Notes: a model not told the origin generated them from the letters alone. Shown: positions 48,608 through 60,840, numbered from the stretch's first letter. The stretch: DNA of 64,000 nucleotides from Haliotis asinina (GCF_037392515.1 NC_090283.1:18756501-18820500), one strand, 5' to 3'. Numbers and translations: made by a program.

Positions 48608-48997
48608 TCATTTGGTATGACACTGTCGAAATCGAACCACTGAACGTTTATCACTCGCGAAACCTTTCATTTCGGCTTCCAAGTCTCTCATCATGTAAGG
48701 CTTTTTAAATGATCTGCTTGCTTGATTTATCTCCTCTCGTAGAGATTTGGATGATACAATAGGTCCGCATTTGCCTTTCCTGATTACGCGTCTAATACGT
48801 CCTGGTTGCCATCTTCGGAGACATCTTGGATTGAATGCATCAATTCCCGGATTGTCTGCTCCACTGGTGATAATTTGCAAACATTTCTCATGCAGTTGGT
48901 ATATTGTTGAGTGTGTCGTTAAGCGACTAACAATTATAACAAAATGCATGTCCGGAAACCTATCTATCGTCTTCGTTATTGTGGGTCGGATGGACAT
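48608..48997 (-). other. Unexplained 129-codon open frame
   Basis: A minus-strand frame, the longest outside repeats on this side. It is basic (segment RWQPGRIRRVIRKGKCG) and followed by a charged stretch (KSLREEINQASRSFKK). It starts with an ordinary ATG context, and no splice sites or relatives are recognised. The opposite strand is also open for 102 codons, which is typical of chance or of a decayed mobile element. No function is assigned. Confidence 0.2.
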
Positions 48998-49224
48998 CCT
49001 CGGTAACCTGCTTCATTCCCAGGAGGATGTTCATAATATTAACCATTGCGATTAGACCAAAATGTGACTGCCATGCTATATTTATAGCTATTGTGAAAAA
49101 CAAACCGAACATTTGTATAAGAGGAAATGTTGAATGCTGAATATATGTGCAAAGAGGTCCAGAAATCAAGTAATTTCAGTACTAACATGACATCTGGAAA
49201 AGAATATACCCAACACTGTCGTCC

Positions 49225-49379
49225 GAGTGAGTGAATTAAGCTCTAAATCACATATAACAATATCAGAATCAATATCACTGCGGAAAATGGCTTCACACGT
49301 TGTGCCCATACTGAAAATCGAACCTGGATCTCAGACGTGAAGAGCGAACACTTTATACGCTTGGCTACCCTACCGCTCC
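49225..49379 (-). repeat. SINE, first family, diverged
   Basis: The plus strand reads GAGTGAGTGAATTAAGC, ATGGCTTCACACGTTGTGCC, AAAATCGAACCTGGATCTCA and GCTTGGCTACCCTACCGCTC. Confidence 0.85.
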
Positions 49380-49860
49380 TCGTCGTCAACAATCCCCATG
49401 CTTTAAAATATACGTTTGTAATGCAAACTGACAGCACTTGATAACTTACTTTAAATACCAGCCCCGGTATTGTCCATAATGACGGTATTTACAAACACGT
49501 TATTGCACCCTTTGTTACAATACCCGACCACACAACCGTTTACTCTAAAACCCAGACTGCAAACTACCTCCAAGCTGTAGTTAAGCGTGACTTCTGAGCC
49601 ACGCTTTGTGTGGCCTAATATTTGATGAAATGGAGGTTGTTAAGAAGCAGCGGTGTAAGGTTGTACCTGTAAACGCAGGCTTTACGTTACCATGCTACAG
49701 ACTACAGCCAGTGGTGTGGATATCGCTATTAGAGCTGATATTACGGAAAGGTACAATTTACTCCGTGATATATATTGTCTTGTCACGCTTTGGTGAAAAG
49801 TAGTTCTCTCGAGTAAGAATGATGTTACGCGGCTTCATTCCAGCGGGTGAGATCGGTGAA

Positions 49861-49965
49861 ACGCCGCTTTCAATAATACCTCAGTTATATAACGCCGCTT
49901 TCAATAATGTGTCATTTATATCACGTCCCTTTCAAGACCTACTTCAGTTATGTCACGCTGTTTCG
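49861..49965. repeat. 31-bp minisatellite, ~3.5 copies
   Basis: ACGCCGCTTTCAATAAT-type units start at 49861, 49892, 49923 and 49955 (periods 31, 31 and 32), each followed by a TCAGTTATAT-like block. The unit resembles the SINE 3' end (ACGCCGCTTTTAGCAATA), suggesting local amplification of a SINE fragment. Confidence 0.8.
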
Positions 49966-50360
49966 TCTTAATGCATGCACAGCTCGAACTGATGCAGGCT
50001 TTAGAGGTTTAACACATCGGTGAATCCCAGAAGCATTGTTTCGATACGCCACAGAAAATAGTGTTTTTGTCTTAAACACTAACGAAGACATTGCATATGT
50101 CATGTCAGCTGTTTAATCAGTAGTACACAAGCTTGTCGTTCCTTTCCTAACGGCTAAAAAGCTTCGATCAGTACATGCGTTCTTGGTTAGGCAAACCAGT
50201 CCAGACACAACGGTCAGACACACACTTATTACCAACTATCTTCAGAACTCACAAACATACAGAACAGTAAACGAAATGATAAACTTGAAAATTGAATGTG
50301 CTCAAAACAAAAGTGATCTGAACGCTACCGGGCTGAAAACTGTCAGTTTGTTACAGTATT

Positions 50361-50690
50361 GCAGTATCGGCAGTATTGCAGCTATATGACGACGGTCTGT
50401 AAATAATCGTGTTTGGAACAAACAATCCAGTGATCAACATCATGAGCATCATTCTACGCAACTGGGATACGATGATATGTGTCAACCATAGTCGCATTTT
50501 GTGGCAAGCGTGGGTTGCTGAAGATCAAGTCTAATCAGGATCTTCACAGGTGACCATTGTAGGGTTTTTAGTCCAACCATATCACCGCACGTGTCATGAC
50601 AAATAGGCATAGCTGTTGGGAATCGAACCCGGGAGTTAGGCGTGATCAGAAAAGACTTAAAGCACGAGGCTTCTGGTTATCAAGCGTATC
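50361..50690 (-). repeat. Composite: second-family SINE followed by first-family head
   Basis: The plus strand has AGTATTGCAGCTATATGACG, TAAATAATCGTGTTTGG, CAGTGATCAACATCATGAGC and TAATCAGGATCTTCACAGG. Then a first-family head (GGGAATCGAACCCGGGAGTT, AGCACGAGGCTTCTGG) begins near 50580. Confidence 0.8.
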
Positions 50691-51639
50691 AGATCGAAGA
50701 GTCCCTTTAACAAACCTAACACAACCCACTTTCTTCACATCGATTAAGCTGGATTTCGGGAGCTCCGCTTAGGGCAGCATTTTATGTTAATCTTTGTGTC
50801 AAACTGGTAACATTAACACCACACACCATTCAGCCTGCTTTAGAGGACATTAATAAATATCTTAAGGTGCAGATCCAAGAGCAGATTAACACCTGTCTGA
50901 ATACACAAATCGTCTTTGTATTTTGCTAAGCCGCTTACAGCTACATCACCACAGGCATGTTAGTTAATTGTCCCCGTTCAAAGCTTAACACTCCCAGTCG
51001 GAGTACACGAGTACAAACTACATGAGCGGTTAAAGTGATTTTCTCCACATTAACACCTGTCTACGCACTTAGTGTCAGTACGATTTACCTAATATGCGGA
51101 TGTGTCTCCATTGGCTCACAACATGTTTTACATTTACCCCGGGGCAAGACACAAAACATTCCTGTCACGTCTAGACCCCAGAAGCATTTCATATTTTCGT
51201 GATAAAATCACATACTATATTCGTGACAGTAACATCATCAACAACACTAATTATAATTTAAAATGAAGATACTAATAATGAAAATATTACGGAATAAAAG
51301 GCATAAATCCATTAACGTATGCTTCAAGCCTTCCAGTATTATTACCTCGACCAATGAGTTGTTGCCCTTTCAATAAGTATCGAAGGCCTCACTGCCGTGC
51401 CATCACATATAGCTGTAGAATGGTCTTCGTTCAAGGTCGTATTATGTTTTATTACATGATGCGGTTTGAAAATATGTATTACACAAATCTGCTTGCTTAA
51501 AGACACGTCAATCACAATAAAAGCAAGATCTATCCCCCATATTGATCAATATCAATATCCCCCATATTGATCAAGAGGAAGGGGGTGAGGGAAATGCCAT
51601 AATCCCAACCTACGCCGTTTCCAAACCCTTCAACAAAAT

Positions 51640-51895
51640 GATTCACAGACCCTAAAACACAATACAAAAAAAGGAGAAAGAAATCAGTATAAAAATGAAA
51701 ACGACTTACAGAAACACAACAAAGTTAAACCCAACAAAACAAATAAACCCCACAAAGCAAAGAACAACAAACACAATAACCCCAAAACAAAAATCAAAAC
51801 CAAAGAAATAAAACAACCAACCCCAAACCCCCGACAACGCCTAATCAAAACAAACGCAAAATCAACAAAAACAAAAACAACAAAATAAATCAAAC
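51640..51895. repeat. A/C-rich low-complexity tract
   Basis: About 250 bases in which the plus strand is dominated by A and C with few T or G (AAACAAAACAAAT, CCCCAAAACAAAAATC and similar). Minus-strand frames (Phe/Leu/Val/Cys-rich) are artefacts of this composition. Confidence 0.9.
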
Positions 51896-52739
51896 GAGGA
51901 ATTACTGTATTTAACAGCCATGTAAATCAGCTATCCGGGGTTGTATCACAATGTTGTAGCGCTACAAAGCACCCATTGCTCTTCTGTTGTCTCTACAAGG
52001 AACATTGTGTTTCACGTACACGCGACACACACACAAACCTGGTATTGTGTAGTATAGCAACAGCACCTCCATATTCCTAAATCGTGACATTGCCACGAGT
52101 AACTTAATTTCTGTTCAACCCCAAAACCCATTAATGATACAGATACTAAACCAACACACACCCTCTTTCCTTCCCCGTGGGGAGCCTTTCCCAGTCAGTA
52201 GTTAAACGGGTGTAGCGACCATGTAATCCAAATTAAAACAATGTGCGCTTTATTTGTATCTCCTCAATGGATCTTTGAACAAAAGAGGAAATCTGATGAG
52301 TGATCTCCCTTGAAAGTCGGGCGCATTTGAACACAGAATGTCTTTTAAGGAGCGTCACAGAGTGCAGATACACACAGACTGTTGACTTTGAGGCGTGTTG
52401 TGACTTAAGTCATTGTGTGAAGGTATTTTGTGTGGATCTCTTTAGATACGAAAATATTGAATTGGTCATCATTGCTTACATCAAGTGCCCGAGGAACCCT
52501 ATTAAGAGAAAAGAAGTATGTTGAAGGACATTGCAAGGCGAGTATGTGAACAGATTTTGAATCACTGATGTACTGAAATTAATTATCCTCCGTCATGATG
52601 TTCCATGAAAGGACGAGAAAAACTTATTCCATCATAAAATCTTATCTTCAACACCCCCACCCCAAACATACAGACTACTTTGCTTATCCTCCCTTCCGGT
52701 GGTTCCTGTATATCGTGACCGTACCCTGATTCTGCAATT

Positions 52740-54180
52740 ATACAGTATATTGCATACATCCGACATAGGGTGGGATACAGTTCTACAGTTTATCATATCT
52801 CAGACATCGGGTGGGATACAGTTCTACAGTTTATCATATCTCAGACATCGGGTGGGATACAGTTCTACAGTATACCATATCCCAGACATTTGGTGAGATA
52901 TAGGTTTACAGTATATCATATACCGGACATAGGGTGGGATACAGTTCTACAGTACATCATATCCCAGACATCGGGTGGGATTTATTTCTACAGCATGTAT
53001 TTCTACAGCATGTTTTATCCCGGACATCTGATGGGATATAGTTCTACAGTATATCATATACCGGACATAGGATGGGATACAGTTCTACAGTATACCATAT
53101 ACCGGACATAGGGTGGGATTTATTTCTACAGCATGTATTTCTACAGCATGTTTTATCCCGGACATCTGATGGGATATAGTTCTACAGTATATCATATACC
53201 GGACATAGGATGGGATACAGTTCTACAGTATACCATATACCGGACATAGGGTGGAATACAGTTCTATAGTATGTCATATACCGGACATAGGGTGGGATAC
53301 AGTTCTACAGTATATCATATCCCAGACATCGGGTGGGATTTATTTCTACAGCATGTATTTCTACAGCATGTTTTATCCCGGACATCTGATGGGATATAGT
53401 TCTACAGTATATCATATACCGGACATAGGATGGGATACAGTTCTACAGTATACCATATACCGGACATAGGGTGGAATACAGTTCTATAGTATGTCATATA
53501 CCAGACATAGGGTGGGATACAGTTCTACAGTATATCATATCCCAGACATCGGGTGGGATTTATTTCTACAGCATGTATTTCTACAGCATGTTTTATCCCG
53601 GACATCTGATGGGATATAGTTCTACAGTATATCATATACCGGACATAGGATGGGATACAGTTCTACAGTATACCATATACCGGACATAGGGTGGAATACA
53701 GTTCTATAGTATGTCATATACCGGACATAGGGTGAGATACAGTTCTACAGTATATCATATCCCAGACATTTGGTGAGATATAGGTTTACAGTATATCATA
53801 TACCGGACATAGGGCGGAATACATTTCTACAGTATATCATATCCCAGACATCGCGTGGGATTTATTTCTACAGCATGTATTTCTACAGCATGTTTTATCA
53901 CGGACATCGGATGGGATATAGTTCTACAGTATATCATATACCGGACATAGGATGGGATACAGTTCTACAGTATATCATATACCGGACATAGGATGGGATA
54001 CAGTTCTACAGTATATCATATACCGGACATAGGATGGGATACAGTTCTACAGTATATCATATACCGGACATAGGATGGGATACAGTTCTACAGTATACCA
54101 TATACCGGACATAGGGTGGAATACAGTTCTACAGTATATCATATACCGGACATAGGGTGGAATACAGATCTACACTATAA
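52740..54180. repeat. 41-bp minisatellite with a 220-bp higher-order repeat
   Basis: The basic unit starts TGGGATACAGTTCTACAG, continues TATATCATATACCGGACAT, and has a period of 41 bp (unit starts 52771, 52812, 52853, 52894, 52935 and 52976). Some units are a longer variant with a doubled TTTCTACAGCATG block. From about 53030 to 53720 the order of variants repeats every 220 bp (for example 53251, 53471 and 53691). The sequence then returns to plain 41-bp units until ~54175. Plus-strand frames are open within the array because the unit has few stops; 41 is not a multiple of 3. Confidence 0.95.
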
Positions 54181-55852
54181 CTATCATTATGGGGGTAGGT
54201 CAGTCATTTTGTACATATAGATATTTAAAAGATATGCTTATGGATTATGAGAAGGAGCTAGGGAGTAGCTGATTTCGTACATGATAATCCCCAAAAGGTT
54301 GAACTCTTCTCATACGAAGGGACAAGCCTTTAATCTGACAAATTCACGATGGACGAAATCATCCAAATTAAAGATGTTTCCCTGTCTACAAAATCTAATA
54401 GTATTCGTGTCTGGAATTTATTACTCAACATGATGTATGTAGGTCCCACTAACATCATTCCACTAGCGATACTGACATATCCAATTTCATTTGTGCTTCC
54501 CTTCCCCCTGCTTCTGTCAAAGATTTACTGTGTTCCTGTAGACAAAACACAGAGATACCGTACACGACGTACCCCACAACGTCGTCACATGACAACGTCA
54601 AAAAAACAAATTATCTCGTTCAACTTCAACCGAGATTGGGAACATTAAAAGGTCTGTTGTCGATGACATCAGCTTTTGATATTTCAGTACCGTATATCCT
54701 AGAGTATGGAATTAACTGATAAATTACTAGAATATATCTTGATAACAAGCAGATACCACCACCCTTTGCCAGATGCCCGTGTTAATATCTCAGTCTCAGG
54801 CTTGCCGTGACAGAGCGGAAGATTGTGCGTCCCAGTAGCTCCGACAAGCATTAAGATAAAATTTATCACTTTGGGATTTATGTCTGCCATCTTCGGAGAG
54901 CTTAATTCATGGATTGAGAAAATCTAAATCAACGTTAACAACCGGCGCGGGTGTCCCGATTAACCTAAGGCTGGCAGAGTTATGCAATAAGGAAAACGTC
55001 TTTCATCAAGCGTTTGTTTGTAGCTTGTTTTATTTTCTTTCTATTAACTTCATCAAGATTGAATACATCATTCAAAAACATCAAAGGCTTGATGGAACTG
55101 AGTTTGCAGCTGATTCATATTCCATGTAACTGTAATATTCATTATTGGCGTTTTACTGCCTAGTCTGGGAGGGAAACGATATTATCGGTGTTCCCGTAAT
55201 GGCGTTCCACATACTGCATCATAATTCACCACGGACGTGCAATGGCTGAGCAGAAAAGATACATTAGTAAGACACCACAACCTGTTAACATTTTGTGATG
55301 CCGAACATTTATGAAAACTAGAGTAAATTATTGAAATGAGGGTTATTTGATGAAGGGTGAACATCCTGGAATGGTGGTAGATTGCAATGATTAGCGAAAT
55401 GTGGCGTCGAGCCGACCTCTATTGTGCCATATGGTCATGGGGATATTCATAGCGTCATAATGAGGTCGTCAGGATCATTGTCCTTATGACACCAGATGCT
55501 GTCAGTAATGTACACGTTTTATCTTCACCCCGACGACCCGAGTTAACAAACGATTATAGATTTAAATCGCCATTGTTGGTTTGTTTTACAAGGAGACACC
55601 GAGAACATGTAGGGTTGGTCTACGTTAACGCTCCTCACTTATAGCACGTGCATTTGTTTCTTTGTTGTATCTACGGTGCTTACCCCTTGGAATACAAACC
55701 AATAATAGCGAATTGAATATATGATCATTCGTTAAACAACTGTTATGCTAAATTGAATATTTTCTGAGATTATAAATGTTCAATTGACAAGGTAAAATTA
55801 TGAAGGTCCGCAATAAAAATTTCACATTATTTGATTTACTGTTTTGTTTAAA

Positions 55853-55921
55853 GTGAGTGAGTGAGTGAGGTAGTATTTAACGTCACATCGGCAATATATC
55901 AGCCACGTACATGTAGTGACG
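55853..55921 (-). repeat. SINE 3' end fragment
   Basis: GTGAGTGAGTGAGTGAGG and AACGTCACATCGGCAATATA: the tail plus a diverged 3' end only. Confidence 0.65.
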
Positions 55922-56872
55922 TTTTCTTTTGTTTAAAGAAACATACATCGGTACCCGTTCACTGCAAACAGATCATGGGAAACATTTCCAGATTTGACAA
56001 AGCAGTGACAAAGTGAAACAAATCCAGTATTTTTCCCATGTTTATTTTCGGATGAGGAATTGACTTGCCGTTGCGAGTGTTTCTGACCGGTAATACAGGC
56101 AGAACAGGACACGACAACCTTTTCAAACTGCTGGATAGAGACTCAGAAATATACGCACATGGAGCTAACAATCGACTCTGTCTTTATCAGTTATTTATTA
56201 TGGAAATGGAGAGTGGTCCAGCTTTTATTAACTATTTATTAATCATTTCTCAAACTGGTATTATTTGTGCCTGATAACGTAGACTGTAATCATAATTAAT
56301 CCTTTTCCACAAACGCAGACAATGTAGATCGTCTTGTATTTAACGCTGAGAATGTGTTTTAATACAACCATACTTCTCACATATTAATTAGCATAGGAAT
56401 AATTTATCACCTTCGTAAAACGTGTTTTATATCCAGATATACATCTACCGGCACTAAAACTGACAGGCTGTCAGGCTTTATCGTAAAAAACTATATATAT
56501 TGATAACATATACATGTTTTAACCCGCTGTATGCCTGTGCGTTTAGTTCCGCGTTTATTAATTTGGTGCGCATGAAATATTACAATTATCACATTTATTG
56601 CCTCAGAAACGATGAAACACAGTTTCACAAAAAACACGGATCTACTCTTGATGGATGAAACACCGATTCGTTAGGAGGAGTCACCTATTACAAAAACGTT
56701 TCTCCCATTAAATAATGTTTTACTAAAATATATAATTAAAATAATCACGTCTTCAAAATACCAATTAGAGACCATATGGTTTAAGGTTTAGTCATACGTT
56801 GAAGCCCTTGCGTGTTTCAAATAAAACCATCTGAGCTCATCCTCACAGCATGTGTGTGCGTGTGTGTGTATG

Positions 56873-57019
56873 TACAATGGAAGCTGTGGAAACCGTCTTA
56901 AAATCTCAGTCCCGTCCGTAGTTTGTACTTTTATCATCAGCTATATAATCCGGCACACTTACTAAACCGGATTATTTCTTCAGTCCCAATGAGTGTCGGT
57001 TTAGACAGCTTCCACTGTA
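56873..57019. mobile_element. MITE-like element B, copy 3
   Basis: About 147 bp with ends TACAATGGAAGCTGTGGAAA / (reverse) TACAGTGGAAGCTGTCTAAA. The interior (ATCAGCTATATAATCCGGCA, AAACCGGATTATTTCTTCAG) is nearly identical to copy 1, but ~30 bp of the left part is missing. A TG-rich microsatellite lies just left. Confidence 0.88.
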
Positions 57020-57390
57020 TAAGAAAAGACGAAAGACAGTAAACGTCTATGTTTGAAGCAGGATACTGATGCTTATTTCATGAATATGTATTTCATGCGG
57101 ACATCCGAAATTATATTCACCACATCAAAGACGTATCAGTGAGCAACGGGTGGACAGGTTCGGATTTAATTGATCCATCCTTTTTGTTCGATTTCAATCG
57201 TGTAAATCGATGCTGATCACCTTATAATCTGGTCTCAGCTCGACTATATACAGAAAGATGTTACACATTCAGCGTTAAAATAATATATCATTGTCATTAT
57301 TTACTGATTTATCAGTCATAAACCTTCCACTTCATACAGGCATAGTCACTAAGGGTCTCAAGTAAACCAAATGACTCCCAGCTGAGGTAT

Positions 57391-57579
57391 AGATTCCATA
57401 AAGTGAGTGAGTGAGTTTAGCGTTACGTCGCTTTTAGCGATATTCCAGCAATATCACGGCGGGGACCTCAGAAACGGGCTTCGCACATTGTACCCATGTG
57501 GGGAATCGAACCCGGGTCTTTGGCGTGACGAGTTAACGCTTTAAACACTAGGCTACCCCACCGCCCAGATTCCATAAAG
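57391..57579 (-). repeat. SINE, first family, full length with intact target-site duplication
   Basis: The plus strand runs from GTGAGTGAGTGAGTTTAGC to CACTAGGCTACCCCACCGCC (57403-57566). The 13-mer AGATTCCATAAAG flanks it on both sides (57391-57403 and 57567-57579). In sense orientation the A box (TAGCCTAGTGTTTAAAG) and B box (GGGTTCGATTCC) are well preserved. This is the best reference copy in the window and probably the youngest. Confidence 0.96.
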
Positions 57580-57777
57580 AGATTTTGGGGGTAAGTTTGT
57601 CGCATTTCGGTGAGTGCGCGATCTGAATGTGTGGTTGCAATCGGCCTCCCATTCCACTAGGCAATTCTAATGCACAAAACTCAAAAGGAACTTCTGACCA
57701 ACATAGAATCGGTAAAACAGGTCAAAGTATCCCATTACAACTAATACGACGACGTTCCAGTTCAACGAATGAGACGT

Positions 57778-57884
57778 GGGGCTACGATTGATCGTAAGTC
57801 CCATGAATTGCGATTTCTGTAGCACAACGAGGGGCTACGACTGATCGTAAGTCCCATGAATTACGACCTTTGCAGCACAACGAT
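57778..57884. repeat. 53-bp tandem duplication
   Basis: Two copies of GGGGCTACGATTGATCGTAA...GTAGCACAACGA, with transitions as the main differences. Each contains CGTAAGTCCCATGAATT. Confidence 0.85.
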
Positions 57885-58018
57885 CGCATTAAAACACTGG
57901 AATAAGCGTGTCATTGCACAAAACCTCTGTTCTAAGACTTTGTTAAAGAACGCAAACTACGACGATTTCGCCAAGGTAGCTTTGAACAACATCACAGAAC
58001 CAAGACGTAGGTATCAGG

Positions 58019-58342
58019 TTGACTAAATCCTTTTATCCAGATTCAGTTGTACATGAAAACAACGAGGAACGCGTTTTGTTGAAACTCCACATCACTTGCC
58101 CCCTTAAACGCCATTCCTTAAACAAAAAGAAAATGCACGTGCGCTTCCGCGTTACTTCGTTCCGACAACAGCTGCTTCCGTATCTCGAGATGCGAAAGGC
58201 TGTCGTGATAACAAACGATAAGGGCAAGAAGGATGTATTGTTTGAGGACCAGTCAACAAAACAAAGTGATTCTGTCATCCGGGCATTTAGATCTCTTCTC
58301 AAAGGGACGCTGTCGAATCTAGTATCAGTAATACAGACTGAC
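58019..58342 (+). other. Unassigned open frame running into MITE-like element A
   Basis: A 122-codon frame (58019-58387) is open here, but its last ~15 codons lie inside the element at 58343. The remainder is basic (segment KRHSLNKKKMHVRFRVTSFR) with no recognised motif, and the opposite strand is open for 111 codons as well. It may be mobile-element debris. No product is assigned. Confidence 0.2.
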
Positions 58343-58467
58343 ATATACCGACAGCAAAAGAAACGCAACTCTTTGTCAAGGTTTTAAATAGAAGCATAAA
58401 CATGAACTCTGGTCTAAATGAGATTCCGTTTTGTGGAAATTTGCGTTTCTTTTGCTGTTCAGTATGT
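58343..58467. mobile_element. MITE-like palindromic element A, copy 3
   Basis: About 125 bp. The left end ACAGCAAAAGAAACGCAA and right end TTGCGTTTCTTTTGCTGT are exact inverted repeats of 18 bp. The centre (AAACATGAACTCTGG, AATGAGATTCC) aligns with the copies at 16223 and 16818. Confidence 0.88.
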
Positions 58468-59122
58468 GTAACTCAAGCATGAGAAGGAATGGATCAGATT
58501 TACTACTGGAACCGCATTGATATTATGCGGGGGTACTTATTCCACTTATCTCGTAAAAGACGACAAAACATGTGCATATTTTTGACGGAAGCCGAGAACA
58601 GAGGGTCAAATGGCGCCTCAACCTCTGACGGGAAGACGTAATTGGGTAATGCCTCTCTTGTTGAAGCCGGAACGAAAACTTCTGAAGCATTCTTCGGAAG
58701 TCGTTGCAAGTCATACATAAAACAAATCTCCTCCTGCAAAGTGTGTTCACAATAAGTTGCACAGATGATTGTATCTACACAGAGGTTGTGTCACGGATCC
58801 CTCTTGGTATTGTGCTGCTCGCAAACAAATTGCCATAATTTGTACCACATTCCGTCAAGGAACACTTCAAAAGAAACCAGAATTAGGCCCACATGACGAG
58901 TTAGTTTATGATAAATAGGTGTTTTTCACGACCCTTCCGTTAGCGCACCTGCCGAAAGGGACTGGCTTGACACGTCAGGCTCCTTGTTTAGGGTACAATC
59001 ATACAGCTTCACATTATTGTCGATGTGCACGTGGGTTATGAGGCTGTTGGCTCGAGCAAAATGGCGGCACAATTTTAAAGCGTCACTGAAATTATTAAAG
59101 AATGCAACTGAATGATTTTTCT

Positions 59123-59335
59123 TGATGTTTAACACCGTGTTCAGTGATATTCCGGTGGTCTGTAAATAATCGACTCTGGGCTTGTCAGTCCAAAGACCAA
59201 CAACATGAGCATCCATCTACGCAAATGAGAATGCCATCACAACCAAGTCAGCATGTGTGATCACCCTGTCCCCTTAGTCCCCTCTTGCGTCAAGCATGAC
59301 CTGCTGAAGACAAATTCTAAACCGGATCACGGGTC
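59123..59335 (-). repeat. SINE, second family, near full length
   Basis: The plus strand has TGATGTTTAACACCGTGTTC, TCTGTAAATAATCGACTCTG, AACAACATGAGCATCCATCT, AACCAAGTCAGC and AACCGGATCACGGGTC. Confidence 0.85.
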
Positions 59336-60688
59336 ATGAAAGCATAAGGGAAATTTCCGTTTTAATGACTTTGCCCATATCGCAGAATTTCCACATTATA
59401 ATGACGTCTTGTATAAACTTCGGTTTGTGAATACCATAAAAACTGGATAAATAACAGTGGAATAAAATGGATAATTTGCAAGAAAGAACATATTTGTACG
59501 TTGAGGACTTTCACTAGAACTTCAGGGATCCTGGAACGAACCAGGTGGTGCTGTAACGTCATGTTCTCCATCATCATCGTGCATGGTCCCCATCATCCCC
59601 GTCTACATCCCTGAACCATATTTTACATTCCACTTAGACTAACGCAAAGTCTATGAATATACACAATTTTCACATAAACAAATAATCTCATTTAACTTGA
59701 AAAGGAGCCTCAATGAGGTGGGAGATTCCCAAGCAAGAGGAAATTTTAGACTTGCCTCTTTCAGGGCTTTAGCATCACGGGAAGGGCTAGACGTTTGGGA
59801 ACATAATGTGGTACAGGGACTGTGAGACATATTAACGATAGAATGCCGTTCTTCGGTAGTTCCCTGGTTAACAGTCTACATGACAGTCACTGAACCACAT
59901 TTACCTTTGCGCCCATCTCTCACGATGATTCCATAGCCTTGAATGAAGGAGGCTGTGACCCTTGCTAGGTCTGAATCTTTCTCAGCGGAGCTAATTTCAG
60001 TTTACACGTAGTTGTTTATTTCTTTGAAGTTTGTATATATATATTCCATATTTTTCCATATTCCACGTATGGATCTGTTTGGTCTGCCTCAGCTTATATG
60101 CTTATCACCACCGCTGGCTTATACCAATGCCCAGTTACTGCAGTGACCTAGGTCATCGTGCCCGACACTAATATACTGATGACTGAGAAGAAAAGCGGTA
60201 TATGATTTCAATTCTTGTTTATCATCTACCATTAGTTCTTTTGAAATAAATGAATATCAGTCGCCTATTAATACCTCACTGTCTATAAATATATCAAACA
60301 TGAATGAATAAATAAATGAATGAACAGTAAACACACACTAAACGCTTTCGTTTTTCCTCAGATAAAATTCAAAACCTAATATCAAACATGTATACATTAA
60401 TGTTTTTCGTTTACATATAAAGAACGCTTCATATATACGATGTGCAATAGATGTTGACACAAGACGGCCTCGTCAGGGAATATCAGAGACGGTGGTCCGA
60501 TTCCGTGAGGTACAAATGGCAAAACGATACGAAACAACCACTGAACACACAGAGAACACCAGATGCCCACTATAAATACGTGTTCCGGTAAACACAATTC
60601 AAAGTGAAGAGAAATACACGTGTTTTAAATAGATGTTGATAAGGATAAAGAATAAATGTTTATATACGTTTCAAATAGATGAAGGTAT

Positions 60689-60840
60689 GGTCTAGCCTAG
60701 TGGCCTAGTGGTTAAAGCGTTCGTTCGTCACGCTGAAGACCCGGGTTCAACCCTCTAAACGGGCACAATGTTTGAAGCCCATTTCTGCTGTCCCCAGTCG
60801 TGAAATTGCTGGAATATTGCTAAAAAAGACGTAAGTCCAT
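60689..60840 (+). repeat. SINE, first family
   Basis: Has CCTAGTGGCCTAGTGGTTAA (A-box region partly doubled), GACCCGGGTTCAACCCTC, GCCCATTTCTGCTGTCCCC and TTGCTGGAATATTGCT. Confidence 0.9.

Noticed and set aside
48403..48654. CCGRG string resembling the Wnt C-terminal motif
   Set aside because: Flanking residues are not Wnt-like, and the true terminal exon with CCGRGF is at 14998-15172.
52699..53991. Chain of plus-strand frames with YSSTVYHIPDIG-like repeats
   Set aside because: Direct translation of the 41-bp minisatellite. The period is not divisible by 3 and there is no start or splice context.
57403..57566. tRNA gene call from A and B boxes
   Set aside because: The head sits in a full SINE with target duplication and (GTGA)n tail. 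No paired acceptor stem or anticodon arm is evident. The same holds for the other copies.
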